This document shows positions 1 to 10,698 of a stretch of 64,000 bases of DNA, piece by piece (within the stretch, counting starts at the first letter, position 1; each line of letters opens with the position of its first letter). The notes beneath the pieces were generated by a model that saw only the letters and a program-made list of their open reading frames with translations, had not been told where the DNA came from and did not search any database. The stretch lies in contig NC_085889.1 in the NCBI RefSeq assembly GCF_035222375.1, positions 992,001 to 1,056,000 on the forward strand, given 5' to 3'. Source of the stretch: Podospora pseudocomata (lineage: Eukaryota > Ascomycota > Sordariomycetes > Sordariales > Podosporaceae). The position numbers and the translations under genes are program-made.

Positions 1-1455
1 AGGGGTCGGCTGTAGAAATCACAGGGTGTGTTTGAACAAAACATTCAAGACCTGAAGGAAGCTGTGAAGGAGATCCAAGAAAAGCTAAAGATTGAGAGAG
101 ACGATAAAGTAAGGTATCTAATCGAATATATTTAATCATGTGCTAACTTCCAGGAAGATTGGAAAGACACCATGAACATCAAGCTGCACTTCAACCGTGT
201 GACGTTTCTGCTCTACCAGTCAACCTACCAAGCTACCAAGATCTTATTGACCGAATGAGACACGCCGTTTCGAGTCTTGAAAGTGTCATGTCCTCCAATG
301 CGAAGTTGGGGCCAGAACGCCAGCAACGATCGCAGCGCAAAATTCTCAAACTTGGCCGCCGCATAGCGAACAGTCTGCTCGATGTTTTTCGCTTAGCGAT
401 TTCTTGTGACTGCCAGGTACCGCACGACGTGGGTGTGCAGTTGTCGCGCACCCCAATCACGTGCCCGGAGACGACGATGACATGATTCTTACCAGTCTTG
501 AATTCCACGTGGTCCTATCATACGCAGCGCCGAATCATGATTCACATCAACCAGACAACCCATCCGGGATAATATGCAACAAGAAATGGCGTGAGCTTCT
601 CGTTTAACAGGAAGCTCGCCTCCCCAGGCTGGCAGCAGCACCCTCTCCAAACATCCTTCTCCTCCAGTCTGCTAGAGGCAGAAGTGTCAGATTTATGACG
701 GAGACGGGCTTGGAACCCAAGAGTCCTTCAACTGGTCAGACATTTCCCCATGCATCATTTCGCTCAAGCGTCCGGTTTGCTTCTCGCACTCACAATTCTC
801 CGCCCATGACGTTGAGGAGAGCAACCCCAGCCTCAAATTCCAGAGTCGACTGTCTGCCCGGTTTAGCGACAACATCTACAGCAACCCCACGATACAAGAA
901 ATGTGCGGAATGATGCGTAGAATTGGGAATCCACGGGTCGGGGAATGCTGTGGCTGTATATTTGACTGTCTTACTCGGAGAGGAAACAGATACAACATCC
1001 GCCCCCACAGTAGCCTTGGGGAGAAAGGAAGCTGGTCCTTGGTCTCCTTGAAGACAGTTTTGTCTGATACTCAGCGACGACAGCTTGCTATCAACAACCT
1101 CTCATACAGGGCAAAACTCGAACTGGCAGTGGCTCTCGTCTCCAACATCCTCCAACTATACGGTACACCCTAGCTTTCTCACCCACCAACACATGATGGT
1201 ATATTTGTAGCCCAGCACCAAGGCGTGTACTCATTCCAGCAGGCCTTCGTACTAAGAAAGCTCCCGGCCACAACAAGCACCGCAAATATAATACCCACGC
1301 CCTCCACTGAAAATCCCATACTCTTCGCCTTGGGGGTTCTCCTGATGGAGCTTATGTTGAACGAAACCATCAAAGAAGTCACGCGAAGCCGAGAGGTGCT
1401 ATTGGTGGATACTGTCAACACCCGGTGCGACAACAATTACTCTGATGCTGTCTGA
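1..1455 (+). pseudogene. Decayed DUF7580-like fungal protein gene, left end outside window
   Basis: Pieces of a fungal DUF7580-type protein appear in order on the plus strand but in several frames. They are a segment rich in LxxLGRRIANSLLDVFR with CDCQVPHDVGVQL (about 159-450), a DDDD...LEFHVVLSY segment (about 460-540), a central segment with EMCGMMRRIG and NNLSYRAKLELAVALVS (about 895-1170), and a C-terminal piece with ENPILFALGVLLMELM (1225-1440). An intron with GTAAGG donor and GCTAAC branch lies at 109-153. At least three frame changes and a stop where the family normally has Trp separate the pieces, so the gene is dead. The function of the family is not established; family members are common and patchy in ascomycetes. 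Family assignment is from memory of the motif pattern, not a search. Confidence 0.6.
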
Positions 1456-2254
1456 CTGTGCCTAGAATCTGACAACAACTATGTGACAGGAGGTTGTCGT
1501 ATGGATGATGTGGTTTTTCAGAGGAAGGCCTTGGCGGTTATGAACAGCGTCTCGGGATGTTCCTGTCCGGGGCCAGCCCCACTCCTCGGCGTGACACGGC
1601 AAGGCTCGGGCAACTGCACTCTACCCAGCTCCCCTTGCAAAGCGTCGAACACTACCATGGAGACACAATAACAACTGTTATGAAACGGTATTTTAGTGCA
1701 CAGAATAGCAAGGAGCCAGCACCTTTGTCACGATGGGAGTGTGTGTCCGAGTGGGCAGAAAGTGAAAGCTTCCACGGCAGCACCACACCTACGGTGGGCA
1801 GAGTTGTGACTTGTCCCCCGACCGTTGAAAGCTTTCGACTCATATCCACCAAGTTGAATGTGTGCCGAGTATCTATACTTGAACCACAATCTTTTATTTA
1901 TTAATACTGTCGAGCCTCCACCAACTAGGCACCTCTTAGTGGTGCGAATATGATCTGGACCGCCTGGATCGTCTCGCCTGGAAATCAACCGATTGGACGA
2001 CAGGGTAAAGACCAGCACTCTGTGCAAGTGCCGAGATATCAAAGCCCCTACGGACAAGCATTGGATATTGTGATTAGATTAACCAGAATGTATCAACAAG
2101 ATAATGATTGACACCGCAGCTCTCCGGTTGAGTTCAGAACTGGGTATAAACCCACTGTTGCCTGTCGGTAAGAGATCCGAATCTGTTCCCTCCATCAGCC
2201 AAAATAATAATCCATCATTCAGAGAGGTTTCTAGCTACTCCTCACCAGACCGTC
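1456..2254. other. Intergenic stretch, promoter of the DUF1996 gene at its right end
   Basis: No coding region with recognisable sequence or fungal splice pattern is visible. The short open frames here are low-complexity or frame shadows. The right 110 bases hold the likely core promoter of the next gene. Confidence 0.5.
2145..2150 (+). promoter_or_regulatory. TATA box of the DUF1996 gene
   Basis: TATAAA lies 105 bases upstream of the ATG at 2255, a usual distance for a fungal gene with a short leader. Position and sequence are the only evidence. Confidence 0.4.
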
Positions 2255-3408
2255 ATGGCTTGGTCCATCCTAGCGCTCGCCGCGCTCTTTGTAGGCGCGG
2301 AAGCAACCACCCTCGACCTTCGCCAAAGCGCCCGCGGTTCCGACTTCCTCCGCTTCAGCTGCTCCCAGCTCGTCGTCGAGCGCGCCGACCCCATCGTCAA
2401 CCCCGGCCAGCTCTTCTCTCCTCATATGCACCAGATCGTCGGTGGTAATTCCTTCAACGTGACCATGGATCCAGCTACCATCGACCCTCCCAAGCAATCC
2501 AAGTGCACCTCCTGCCGCATGGTCGAAGACTTCAGCAATTACTGGACCGCCTCCATCTACTTCCAGTCCCCCGAAAACGGAACCTTCAAGCGTATCCCAC
2601 AGATGGCCAACGGTCAGCTCAATGGTACCATCATGGACCAGACAGGCGGCATCACCGTCTACTACATGCGCCCCTTCAGCGGGTCCAATAAGAAGACGAC
2701 TGTCTTCTCCCCCGGGTTCAGGATGATCGCCGGCAACCCGGTCAACAGAAACAAGGGCACTGGTCCCCTAGTCAACTGCCATCGCTGTCTCGCCAAAAAC
2801 GACCGGATAAGTGGCGGCAACGGAGCGCCCTGCGATAGGTCTGACACCGCCGAGTTCCCAAACAAGCCATGCCCCGGTGGCATCCGAGTAACAACCATCT
2901 TCCCCTCCTGCTGGGACGGCAAAAACGTCGACAGCCCCGACCATCAAAGCCACGTCGCTTACGCCCCAGGAAACCAAGCCCTTGCCGGTGACCGCTGCCC
3001 TGCCTCGCACCCGGTGAGGATTCCGCAGGTCATGTACGAAGTCATGTATGACACTTCTGGCCCGTTCGCCAACCCAGACTACTACAAGAACGGGAAGCAG
3101 CCGTTGGTGTACAGCTTTGGTGACAAGACTGGGTATGGAGCTCATGGGGATTACTTGTTTGGTTGGGAGGATGGTGCATTGCAGAGGGCGATGGACGGGC
3201 TGGGGACGAACTGCTTTAGCGAGCAGTGTCCTGCGCTGAAGTTGCAAACTCCACAGGCGGCGAATGAGTGTACCAAGCAACAGCAGAGCCGGGAGGATGT
3301 TGGGACTAGTACTTGTGAGTTTGTTGAGTCTTTCCATTGGTGGAATTGATGCTAACGTGATCGTGTGTAGGGCTGAAGGAACTTCCCGGTGGTGTACAGG
3401 TGTATTAA
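2255..3408 (+). CDS. Secreted DUF1996 domain protein
   Basis: A 365-residue protein in two exons, 2255-3314 and 3371-3408. The 56-nt intron has a GTGAGT donor, a GCTAAC branch and a TAG acceptor; without splicing the frame would end in a short unrelated tail. Residues 1-17 form a signal peptide ending near VGAEA. The body carries DUF1996 hallmarks: the HMHQIVGG motif at about residue 53-60, a FSPGFRMIAG segment, the SCWDGKNVDSPDHQSHVAY block near residue 225-243, and GDYLFGWEDGALQRAMD near 300. The many paired cysteines suit an extracellular fold. Family members are abundant secreted fungal proteins of unknown biochemical role, some attached to WSC domains; none is seen here. The gene looks intact and has a TATA box at 2145. 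Confidence 0.9.
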
Positions 3409-3993
3409 GAACGGAGTGCTTCGAAACTTGTCATGGCTAATGTATGGACTTGCTCGATTGTTCAGAGAATGTATTCAGTTTGGGATGACTTACCTATCTG
3501 TGTCTGTGATTCGTGGTGTCTGTGGTAGAACACGTGCGTAGACCGGCATGTTTCAACCGGTTCTTCGAGACAAAGGTTCAGCAGGCGACCAGCTTGCAAT
3601 CGCCGGTTAGAGCCCTGCAAGGCAGCCCTATAACTAGCTGGAATTGGAGAATTCCCACTGCGGGTACTGAAATGGTGAGAAAACTCACAAACAACCACAA
3701 CATCACAACAAGCCCTCGCAAAGGCTGAAAATACACGCCTTTCGTGACAGTGGCTTGCTCATAGGCCGCACTTCACGAAAGACAGAAAATAGATACTATG
3801 GGCTCGCAAACCACATAATACACACCGTATCACCCTGACCAGAGGGCTAAAATAGGCCTGCACGCGTGTAAGACACCAAAAGTAAAAGAATTAAGAGTCG
3901 ATGACCTGTCTAAGGTAAAATGCGAGCAAATGGCTACTTTTATACATGACCCCTAAACCCCCTGAGAGTCCCTCCTGAACCACACTGCCACCC
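3409..3993. other. Intergenic, nothing recognised
   Basis: Only short frames without family resemblance or codon bias; taken as 3' flank of the DUF1996 gene and spacer. Confidence 0.5.
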
Positions 3994-4578
3994 ATGGACC
4001 CACTGGCCATTGCCAACACCCCAGACCAGTACTTGGCTTTTCCCATTCAGCATCAACAACTCCCTAGACCCAAAATGACCCTCCTACCACCCCTCGGACG
4101 CCTCCGTCTCGCCTCCCCAGAGAACATCCTCCGCCTAGGAGTTGTCTGCACCTCCGGCTTCCGCTACTCGGAGCACTTCATCTGGGAACGCACAGCCCAC
4201 GACCGGCATCCCCGAAACACAGTCACCTTTTTCAGACATGAAGTCGCCGAGTTCATCAAAACCCCCGAGTTGTCGCTCTCGTTGCTGTCGATGCCTACGA
4301 CCCTGATGAATCCTCCAAACCCGAAGCAATCAAACCCGTTGATAACGTTTGGACACCGCCGCCAGCCGGGACACCCGTGGTAGTTGGCTTGGGGATTTGG
4401 AGACTGCAGCCTGGCTCCTCCAGAGTTGGGAGTATCAGAATGAAACGGGTAGGTATGCTCCTCGTAGGGACCAAGACTTCGCTGTTCTAATTGAAGTGGA
4501 ATAGGCCCGTACCCGGACCATAACTTTAAGGGCCTTAACCAAAAGCGCTCCAAGGCGTTCGAGGATGCCACTATCGAG
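3994..4578 (+). pseudogene. Truncated GNAT-type N-acetyltransferase-like gene
   Basis: The first frame from the ATG at 3994 encodes RLASPENILRLGVVCTSGF followed by FIWERTAHDRHP and FFRHEVAEFIKTPE, the N-terminal pattern of fungal GNAT-fold proteins. Near 4265 the frame shifts and the match goes on with VALVAVDAYDPDESSKPE and AGTPVVVGLGIWRLQPGSS. A 52-nt intron (4453-4504, GTATGC donor, TAG acceptor) precedes an exon reading GPYPDHNFKGLNQKRSKAF, which stops at a donor-like GTAGGT at 4579. No acetyl-CoA-binding half follows; sequence from another gene on the opposite strand begins about 20 bases later. So the gene has one frame break and has lost its 3' half. GNAT membership is inferred from pattern memory and is moderate. 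Confidence 0.5.
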
Positions 4579-4599
4579 GTAGGTAAGCGGTACACAATT

Positions 4600-5464
4600 G
4601 TACCTCTACACCCTAAACCCCGCCAGCGCATCCCCAATCAACACAACCCTCGCATCCAGAAACTCATTCCTCGGATTAATCACATCCGCCACCTTCTGCA
4701 CAAACGGTCTGTCTGCCTTGCAGCCAATCTCCGCAAACTGCGGTGGCGAGCTATCCCTCGCAATCTCCATCTGTCTCTCCCACGCAACAGTGTCTGTCAT
4801 GCCCGGCAGCGTAATCCGATGCCGTCGACCGTTGGAATCCGTCATCATCCCATCCAGCTCCGCCGAGCCCTCAGGGACGTTCCCTTGGTTTCACCGTCCC
4901 GTTCTTGCCGGGGATTAGATACGCCAATATTTGAATCCCATCCGCGTGCAAAGATGTTAACCTTTCTGCAAAGGTCACCAGGGTCGAGGGTGTGACGTCT
5001 TGTTTGGGGACCGTGCCGCGGAGGGCGAGGAGATTCCATCGTAGTTGGCGCGCATGAGGAAGTAATTTAGGTCCCAGGAGCTCATGTCGTGGCTAGCCGT
5101 AACGGTGTGGATGATGTAGCCATCGCGGTCGAGGTATTGGCGGCAGGTGGAGGGGACGGAGATGTCTTTGCGCTGACAGCGGTTGTACCTGTTGAAAAAC
5201 TCAAGGGCGTGACCGCCAGCGACGATGTCGGCTCTTTGGTCATGGAGGAGGGGAGTGGGGTGGTGTTCGAGGACTGTAGAGTTGTGGCCCAGGACCTTGA
5301 GAGCAATGCCTGTCGCCAGGCCGCCTAGACATCCGCCAACCTGTTGCTGCGTTAGCAATGTGCTCTGGTCAGGTGCTGAATGATGGGGCTTGAAACCTTA
5401 CGATGACGAAATGCAACCTGTCGGGTTTCTGTGCTCCTGTTATCGTGTCGGTTATCGTGGCCAT
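4600..5464 (-). pseudogene. Decayed FAD-dependent monooxygenase gene
   Basis: On the minus strand the ATG at 5464 opens a 21-codon exon ending HFVI, then a 61-nt intron (5401-5341, GTAAGG donor, GCTAAC branch, CAG acceptor), then VGGCLGGLATGIALKVLGHN, the dinucleotide-binding GxGxxG region of PHBH/UbiH-type flavin monooxygenases. It continues through STVLEHHPTPLL, GADIVAGG-like and SWDLNYFLMRANYDG segments. After about 5040 the match hops between frames, with GIQILAYLIPGKNGTV and then PPQFAEIGCKADRPF. The second FAD-binding motif reads ARVVLIGDALAGFR near 4610, where the match ends. At least two frame breaks and a lost C-terminus make it non-functional. It abuts the truncated GNAT gene head-on, which suggests a deletion or rearrangement joined the two. 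Confidence 0.65.
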
Positions 5465-6341
5465 TGCTTACTCTCCAAAACAGCACAAGTTATGCTTTCC
5501 TTTGTGAATGGTCAAATACAGGGAGCGTATGGAATGCCTATCCATGACGGCATCCACCGAGAGCCCCCCACTTATTCATCCTGCCCCAGACTTGTGCCAC
5601 CTTACCTACCCTAATCTCAACTGCCGGCTTACGACCTTTGTACCGTGTTCGGATAAAAAGTGTTGCTCCGGCTTACTCAAACCATGATCATTGTTCTCTT
5701 CTCTGTATGACTTCAAGTCTTGACCTCCCTCGTCCCACAGTTTAACGTGGTGCCCCTCAGAAGGCTGAGCATTGATGTTTTCGCCAAGTACCCTTGCCGT
5801 GATGGCATCGCCTGATCTCTACAGAGTGGCTGAATGCTAGACTATCACCAATCAATAAAGGCTCTCGTTCCGCGGACAAAATGCCTTGGCACTTCGTGTC
5901 GTTTGGGAAGCATTGAATCAGGCGGTGGTTGCAATGGCTTCAAAAACATCGTATTGCCTTGTCAAAGAAAGTGTGACGTTGGTTGGTCGGCGAATCTTTC
6001 GGCGGGATGCGTGTGACAGGCACCGAAGGCAGGTAGGGCTGAGGTTCAGCTCAGCTCACTCTTGGTGTCGACAGCTTATTTGGGCAAGCAGTGCTCACGG
6101 TTTGGCAATGCCACGCTGGTGTCTGCCGCGAATATTGCAGCGAATATGCAGTCGACAATTATGTGAATGTAAGCCCTCGCTTGTCAAGCAAGCCATTGAC
6201 AGAGGTGTTTTGGTGGTAGAGCCTTGAAGAATTGAGATATAAGTAACGTAGAGATCCTCGCCATGAGTCTGAAACAGCTACCAATATTCTCACATCTCAC
6301 CAGATTACCAGTGCATGAGAATACTTTCAGTGGTGACCAGC
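5465..6341. other. Intergenic, nothing recognised
   Basis: No supported gene. A TATA-like run at about 6237-6243 lies roughly 100 bases before the next ATG and may serve it. Confidence 0.4.
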
Positions 6342-7778
6342 ATGGCAAACTTAAAGACAATTGTGGCTTTTGCCGTCGTGTCACTTGCTGGCATCAGCGC
6401 AGCTGCCAGATGTGCTGCTGACAAGTAAGTTCAAAGCATGACCCGCTTGGTAGCTACCCAGGCTGACACTGAAAACAGTTGCTACCGGGCTCTCTTTCCT
6501 TGCCCGTCTCCCTCGGCCGTGTCTGTCGCTTCCGCCTTCTGCGCAACTATCACAGCCTCGGGCACGACTGCCACCAACTATCCTACTCGGGCCACCAACG
6601 CCTGCGGGACGACGGCTGATCGGTACATCTCGGCCTGTCAGTGCGGTCCGACATGCTCCTACTCAACCCTTGCCACGGCGACTTCCTCATCGTCCACCAC
6701 AAATGCCCCGGCCTGTGAGCCGCCTTCCACATCGACCACTTTCACGTCAACCACCTCCACAGCGCCACCTGCCTGCGAGTCAACCCCCGTCAACGGCAAC
6801 CTCCTATACGGAGACTTTGAGTGCGATTTCACCCCCTGGAACCCCCTTGTATTCGCCCCCTTTACCGGCGTCTATGGGTACTCAGTCACCACGCCCGGCT
6901 TCACCAAAGTCAATTCATTCCAGACCGAATTTCTCGGCACTCCCAACTGTCCCACAACTTGTACATATTTGCGTCTCACATCCCCGGTCTTCCCAGTCAC
7001 TCCGGGGGTCAAATACAAGTACACCTTTGCCACATGGTTCGATGGGATATCCAGAGGGTTTGTGGGCACAAAGATCAACGACCGCGCCGGTAGGACTGTC
7101 AGCGCTCTTGATTACCCAGTCACAAATTGGCGATTCCATCAAGTTCCTTTCCAAGCCAACGCAACAGAGAATAAAGCTTCTGTTTTCTTTGAGTGGCTCA
7201 ATGTCGAGTCTAGACTTGACAGCGTCACCTTTGCCCCCCTGAGCGCTTACTGCGGGAACAAATCCCCTGTCGGCTTGCTTCCGGATGGAGAGTTTGAGTG
7301 CGGGTTGGGCGCCTGGACGCAGCAGAAGCCTGACCCTCAAGCCACTGCTGGTGTGGTCAACTTGGGTTCTGACAGCTTATACACCAACAGCTTTCCCATG
7401 GGTGACTACGCTTGGAGAGTGGTGTCACCTGGTGTTCCCAATCCTGCCAACCAGGAGTTGCATGTCAGTGCGAGGATCATCAGCGGGAGCATGGCAGTGA
7501 CACCGGGGAAGAAATACTTGGTTTATTTTACGTCTTTTTTCAGCAACCGGACTGTTGGGTCTGTTGGGGTTATGATCAACAATTCGCCGATTTACACGAG
7601 GAACCCCAATGATGCTGCACAGGGAACTCCGGCGGTGTTTTCTCCGAATCATATTATTTGGACTAACATGGCTGGGCTGACAAGTGCGAGTGTCAAGATT
7701 GAGGCGTTGGTGTTTGGGGCTGGGACGATTGCGATTGATAGTGTTATGTTTGTTGAGTTGAATGATGGTGTTGTGTAA
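6342..7778 (+). CDS. Secreted Cys-rich protein with two carbohydrate-binding-like domains
   Basis: Two exons, 6342-6424 and 6479-7778, joined over a 54-nt intron with a GTAAGT donor; splicing turns a signal peptide (MANLKTIVAFAVVSLAGISA) into the same frame as the large exon, giving 460 residues. A Cys-rich N-terminal module (CYRALFPC ... FCATI ... CGTTADRYISACQC) is typical of fungal secreted surface proteins. A Ser/Thr-rich linker follows at about residues 100-140, likely O-glycosylated. Two repeated modules then begin with NLLYGDFECDFTPWNP and GLLPDGEFECGLGAWTQ, each about 140 residues and rich in predicted beta strands, a pattern like CenC/CBM4_9-type galactose-binding beta-sandwiches. 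Ligand unknown. The gene looks intact. Confidence 0.8.
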
Positions 7779-8353
7779 TTGGTGCCTAGGGGCAAATTCA
7801 GGATACTAGAGGGATGGGACATTGGGTAGGGCTACTTGTGTTTGAATCAGCTCTTTCAGTAGTTTATGCTTGGGTACCTAGTCAGTATCAATTACTCGAT
7901 CTACCATGAAGCGACTTATTGTCCCGCGGTTATCGATCCTACCCTGTGTCACCAGCTTCCTGACACAAAGGAGCACAACAGAGGCAGGTGCTAAGACCTC
8001 CCAATTCCAATGCTGTGGAGTCGACGTTGCCACCACGGGCAGCGGGCAACACAGTCTTCGAGCGGGTGGATCATGGACAGTCAACCGGTAAGTCTTGCTG
8101 GCACTTGCCATACGTCAAGCACGAAACAAATGTCTGTTTCGACAACACAGGAGCTTCCCGTCGCTCTGAGGAGTTTTAAGGACTCAACTTCGTCAACCCA
8201 AACTCTCCCCCAAACCTCAACTTTCGTCTGACCACCACACCACTCATATCTCTACTCTTTCGCGCCATCGTCTATCAATTTCACAGCACTGTTACTGGCT
8301 CTCATTCTTTATTACTTTCGGTACCCCCGACGATACACTTATCCAATCCCACG
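7779..8353. other. Intergenic, likely leader and promoter of the GPI-protein gene
   Basis: Pyrimidine-rich sequence at 8190-8340 before the ATG at 8354 looks like a fungal promoter/5' leader. A short Cys-containing frame around 7906-8090 has no family resemblance and was not called. Confidence 0.4.
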
Positions 8354-9304
8354 ATGCCTTCACAGACACTCGCTTTGCTGGCTGGTGCCATGACGCTGGC
8401 CACCGTCGGTGCTCAGCTTCCAACATCGCCCATCTTGCCCATTCCATTTCGCCAACCACCATATCACAACTACAGTCCCACCACTGTTCCAACCGAATAT
8501 GTCTGTGGAAACCAATTCATGACGAATATCGCAACCCCAACTCCACAGCCAAACCGACCGGAAGGGGAGCCAAAGAAGTCCAAGAAGCCCGAGACAGAGG
8601 AGGATGACAACTACGAACTCAAAGCTGTCAACACACACCGAACACGCCCCTTCGCCGCTCCCACGGGAAGGTTCAAGTCACTACAGTACCCCTACACTTC
8701 GGTAGGGCGTCACATGCATGTTCTCGAACGAACGCCCGCCGACTGCACATCCCAGACCTCTGAACTCACTGTTCTGGCTGCCCAACAGCCCATCTTCCCA
8801 CCCGAGTTGCAAGATCTCGCCAAGAAGCACAAGGTTTGGTTCAGTGCCTGCGGTCCGACTTTTGAGAACGCTGTTGATTCATCGTTTGATCCCCAAGCTT
8901 TTACCCCTGCTTTCGAGGCCTGGTCGGATGCCCTCGCCACCAATCTGAGGAGATTGATGAACGCCTGCCACAGCTCACAAGAGACGGTTGACACCATCAA
9001 TCGGGACCGGTGCCTTCGCGACCTGCTTGCTCAGCAGGCGCCCGTCATTCCCCTTGGCCCCATTGCGGAAGATCAGGCTACATTCACGACCATGTTCACC
9101 CTTGACATTCCTGTCCCAAGTTCTTGCCCGGATCCCGTCACGATCACCAAGATGTCGACGATGTCGGTCACGGCTACTGTCACTGTGGAAGAGAACAAGA
9201 CCGTGGTGATAGATAAGACGGGCGAAGGTGTTCAGGGGGTTGCCGTGTCGCTGGGTGCATTGCTCACTGGCGTGTTGGCTGGGGCATTCATCTTTGCTCT
9301 CTGA
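8354..9304 (+). CDS. GPI-anchored cell-surface protein, unknown function
   Basis: A single-exon protein of 316 residues. Residues 1-20 are a signal peptide (MPSQTLALLAGAMTLATVGA). A charged Lys/Glu-rich stretch follows at about 75-95, then a region with six spaced cysteines (EYVCG, PADCT, FSACGP, NACHSS, RDRCLRD, SSCPDP) that suggests disulphides. The C-terminus ends in a Gly/Leu/Ala hydrophobic tail, GVAVSLGALLTGVLAGAFIFAL, without following charges, the usual signal for GPI attachment. No catalytic motif is visible. The start is the first ATG after a TC-rich leader and directly opens the signal peptide. Probably a wall or membrane surface protein; this is inference from topology only. Confidence 0.85.
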   Translation: MPSQTLALLAGAMTLATVGAQLPTSPILPIPFRQPPYHNYSPTTVPTEYVCGNQFMTNIATPTPQPNRPEGEPKKSKKPETEEDDNYELKAVNTHRTRPFAAPTGRFKSLQYPYTSVGRHMHVLERTPADCTSQTSELTVLAAQQPIFPPELQDLAKKHKVWFSACGPTFENAVDSSFDPQAFTPAFEAWSDALATNLRRLMNACHSSQETVDTINRDRCLRDLLAQQAPVIPLGPIAEDQATFTTMFTLDIPVPSSCPDPVTITKMSTMSVTATVTVEENKTVVIDKTGEGVQGVAVSLGALLTGVLAGAFIFAL

Positions 9305-10148
9305 GGTGGTGCTGGGGTGGTAGAGTCCGGTATCAACGTTGCGCAAAATCACGAGCTGAGGCAGGGAAATGGGAGAACATGAGATGTGGCGGCTTTGTAA
9401 TACCTGTATTGTGGCATTCCTAATGAACAGTAATTCGTTTCTCTCGCGATACGGTGTCATCCTCGTGGTCAGATCGAGGTGGGTGATATCTGTTGTGCTT
9501 CCATGTCGATCCTGGTAGCCAATACCATGAGATGTTCGTTTCGTTCAGTTTGGTTTGTTGATCTCGACTTGGTGGAACCGGGGTGAGGTTTAACTTTGAC
9601 TTTGCAGGGAACGTGGTGAGGCATGGTGCGGGGCGGGGGGTTGCTGGAGGGACGCGCTGGTGAAGAGGAGTTACGTGACTGGAAGTGGAATACTGGTGTG
9701 TTTAGCTGGGGGTGTTTTGAAGGGGAGGGGTGACGTCCGTGGGCGGGATGCCGCTGGTTGATGGTCTTGAGCTGGTGCATGACAAACATGTGTGACGACG
9801 TACAACACGATAGTGGGGATAATTCCCTGAATTATGAATTCCGTGGTTGCTTTGTTTGTATGATGGATGTTGACATATTTGCTGACATACTGATGTTGTA
9901 ACCGAAAGTTCAGGGGCTCAGGGGGACCGGTCAACAGTGTCGTCGTGGCAAGTCCGCAATTGTGTCTTGGCCGCGCCCACCCAAGCCCCCAGCGCTGAAC
10001 TCAGCAATCGCTACAAGCAAAGAAAGCAAGTCGCTGGTGTTCCGAGGTGGTACCTGTTGCAGATAAAGACCATCGTCGATCGAGGCGATGATAAGTGCTA
10101 TCTTCGAAAGTGCAGCCATCCAAAAAAATAGGATGCCAGCCCCTTCAA
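9305..10148. other. Intergenic, nothing recognised
   Basis: 3' flank of the GPI-protein gene, then spacer before the tRNA gene. No supported coding or RNA feature seen. Confidence 0.5.
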
Positions 10149-10220
10149 GGTTGTATAGTGTAGTGGTTATCACTCCGGATTCTGATTCCGGCAACCCCGG
10201 TTCGAGTCCGGGTACGACCT
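10149..10220 (+). tRNA. tRNA-Gln (CTG)
   Basis: A full cloverleaf can be folded by eye. The acceptor GGTTGTA pairs with TACGACC (one G-T), the D arm is GTG...CAC with TAGTGGTTAT, the anticodon stem CCGGA/TCCGG closes the loop TTCTGAT with anticodon CTG, and the T stem CCCGG/CCGGG closes the loop TTCGAGT. It has no intron. Box B reads GGTTCGAGTCC. A T-run at 10224-10227 can end Pol III transcription. Confidence 0.95.
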
Positions 10221-10481
10221 CATCTTTTGATGTCTTTTCACTTTTTTTCCTTTTTTCTTGCACTGTCCCAAACTACTTTGGCGCCTGTTCTCAACCCATA
10301 ACGCTGTTCTCCGATCCAATTAAACTCCTTGTTTCTGATCTATTATGGGACTGCCAGCTGCCAGCTGCCAGTTCCACATCTAGAAAAGTTGCACAAACGG
10401 GTGACTCACAGTAGCACCGAGTATCATATAAACTTTCATTGAGGACATCTTTTCACTCTTGCACAAGCTTGAGAAAAAACA

Positions 10482-10553
10482 AGCTGCATGGCGCAGCGGA
10501 AGCGCGCCGGGCTCATAACCCGGAGGTCACTCGATCGAAACGAGTTGCAGCTA
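10482..10553 (+). tRNA. Initiator tRNA-Met (CAT)
   Basis: The acceptor AGCTGCA pairs with TGCAGCT, so the first pair is A-T, an initiator mark. The anticodon stem CCGGG/CCCGG has the three G-C pairs next to the loop CTCATAA. The T loop is ATCGAAA, starting with A rather than T, as in eukaryotic initiators. No intron. A run of six T at 10573-10578 is a Pol III terminator. Confidence 0.95.
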
Positions 10554-10698
10554 ATCAGAATTTCATCAAGTGTTTTTTGGTCTTTTTCTCCTTCCAGTAT
10601 CACTTCTTCCCCTTACTGCCGTCCAACATAAACGCAGCCAGCGCTTTACAAAAGCCAACAGGTTAGGTATTCATGATCACAATAAAAAGATAAAAACA

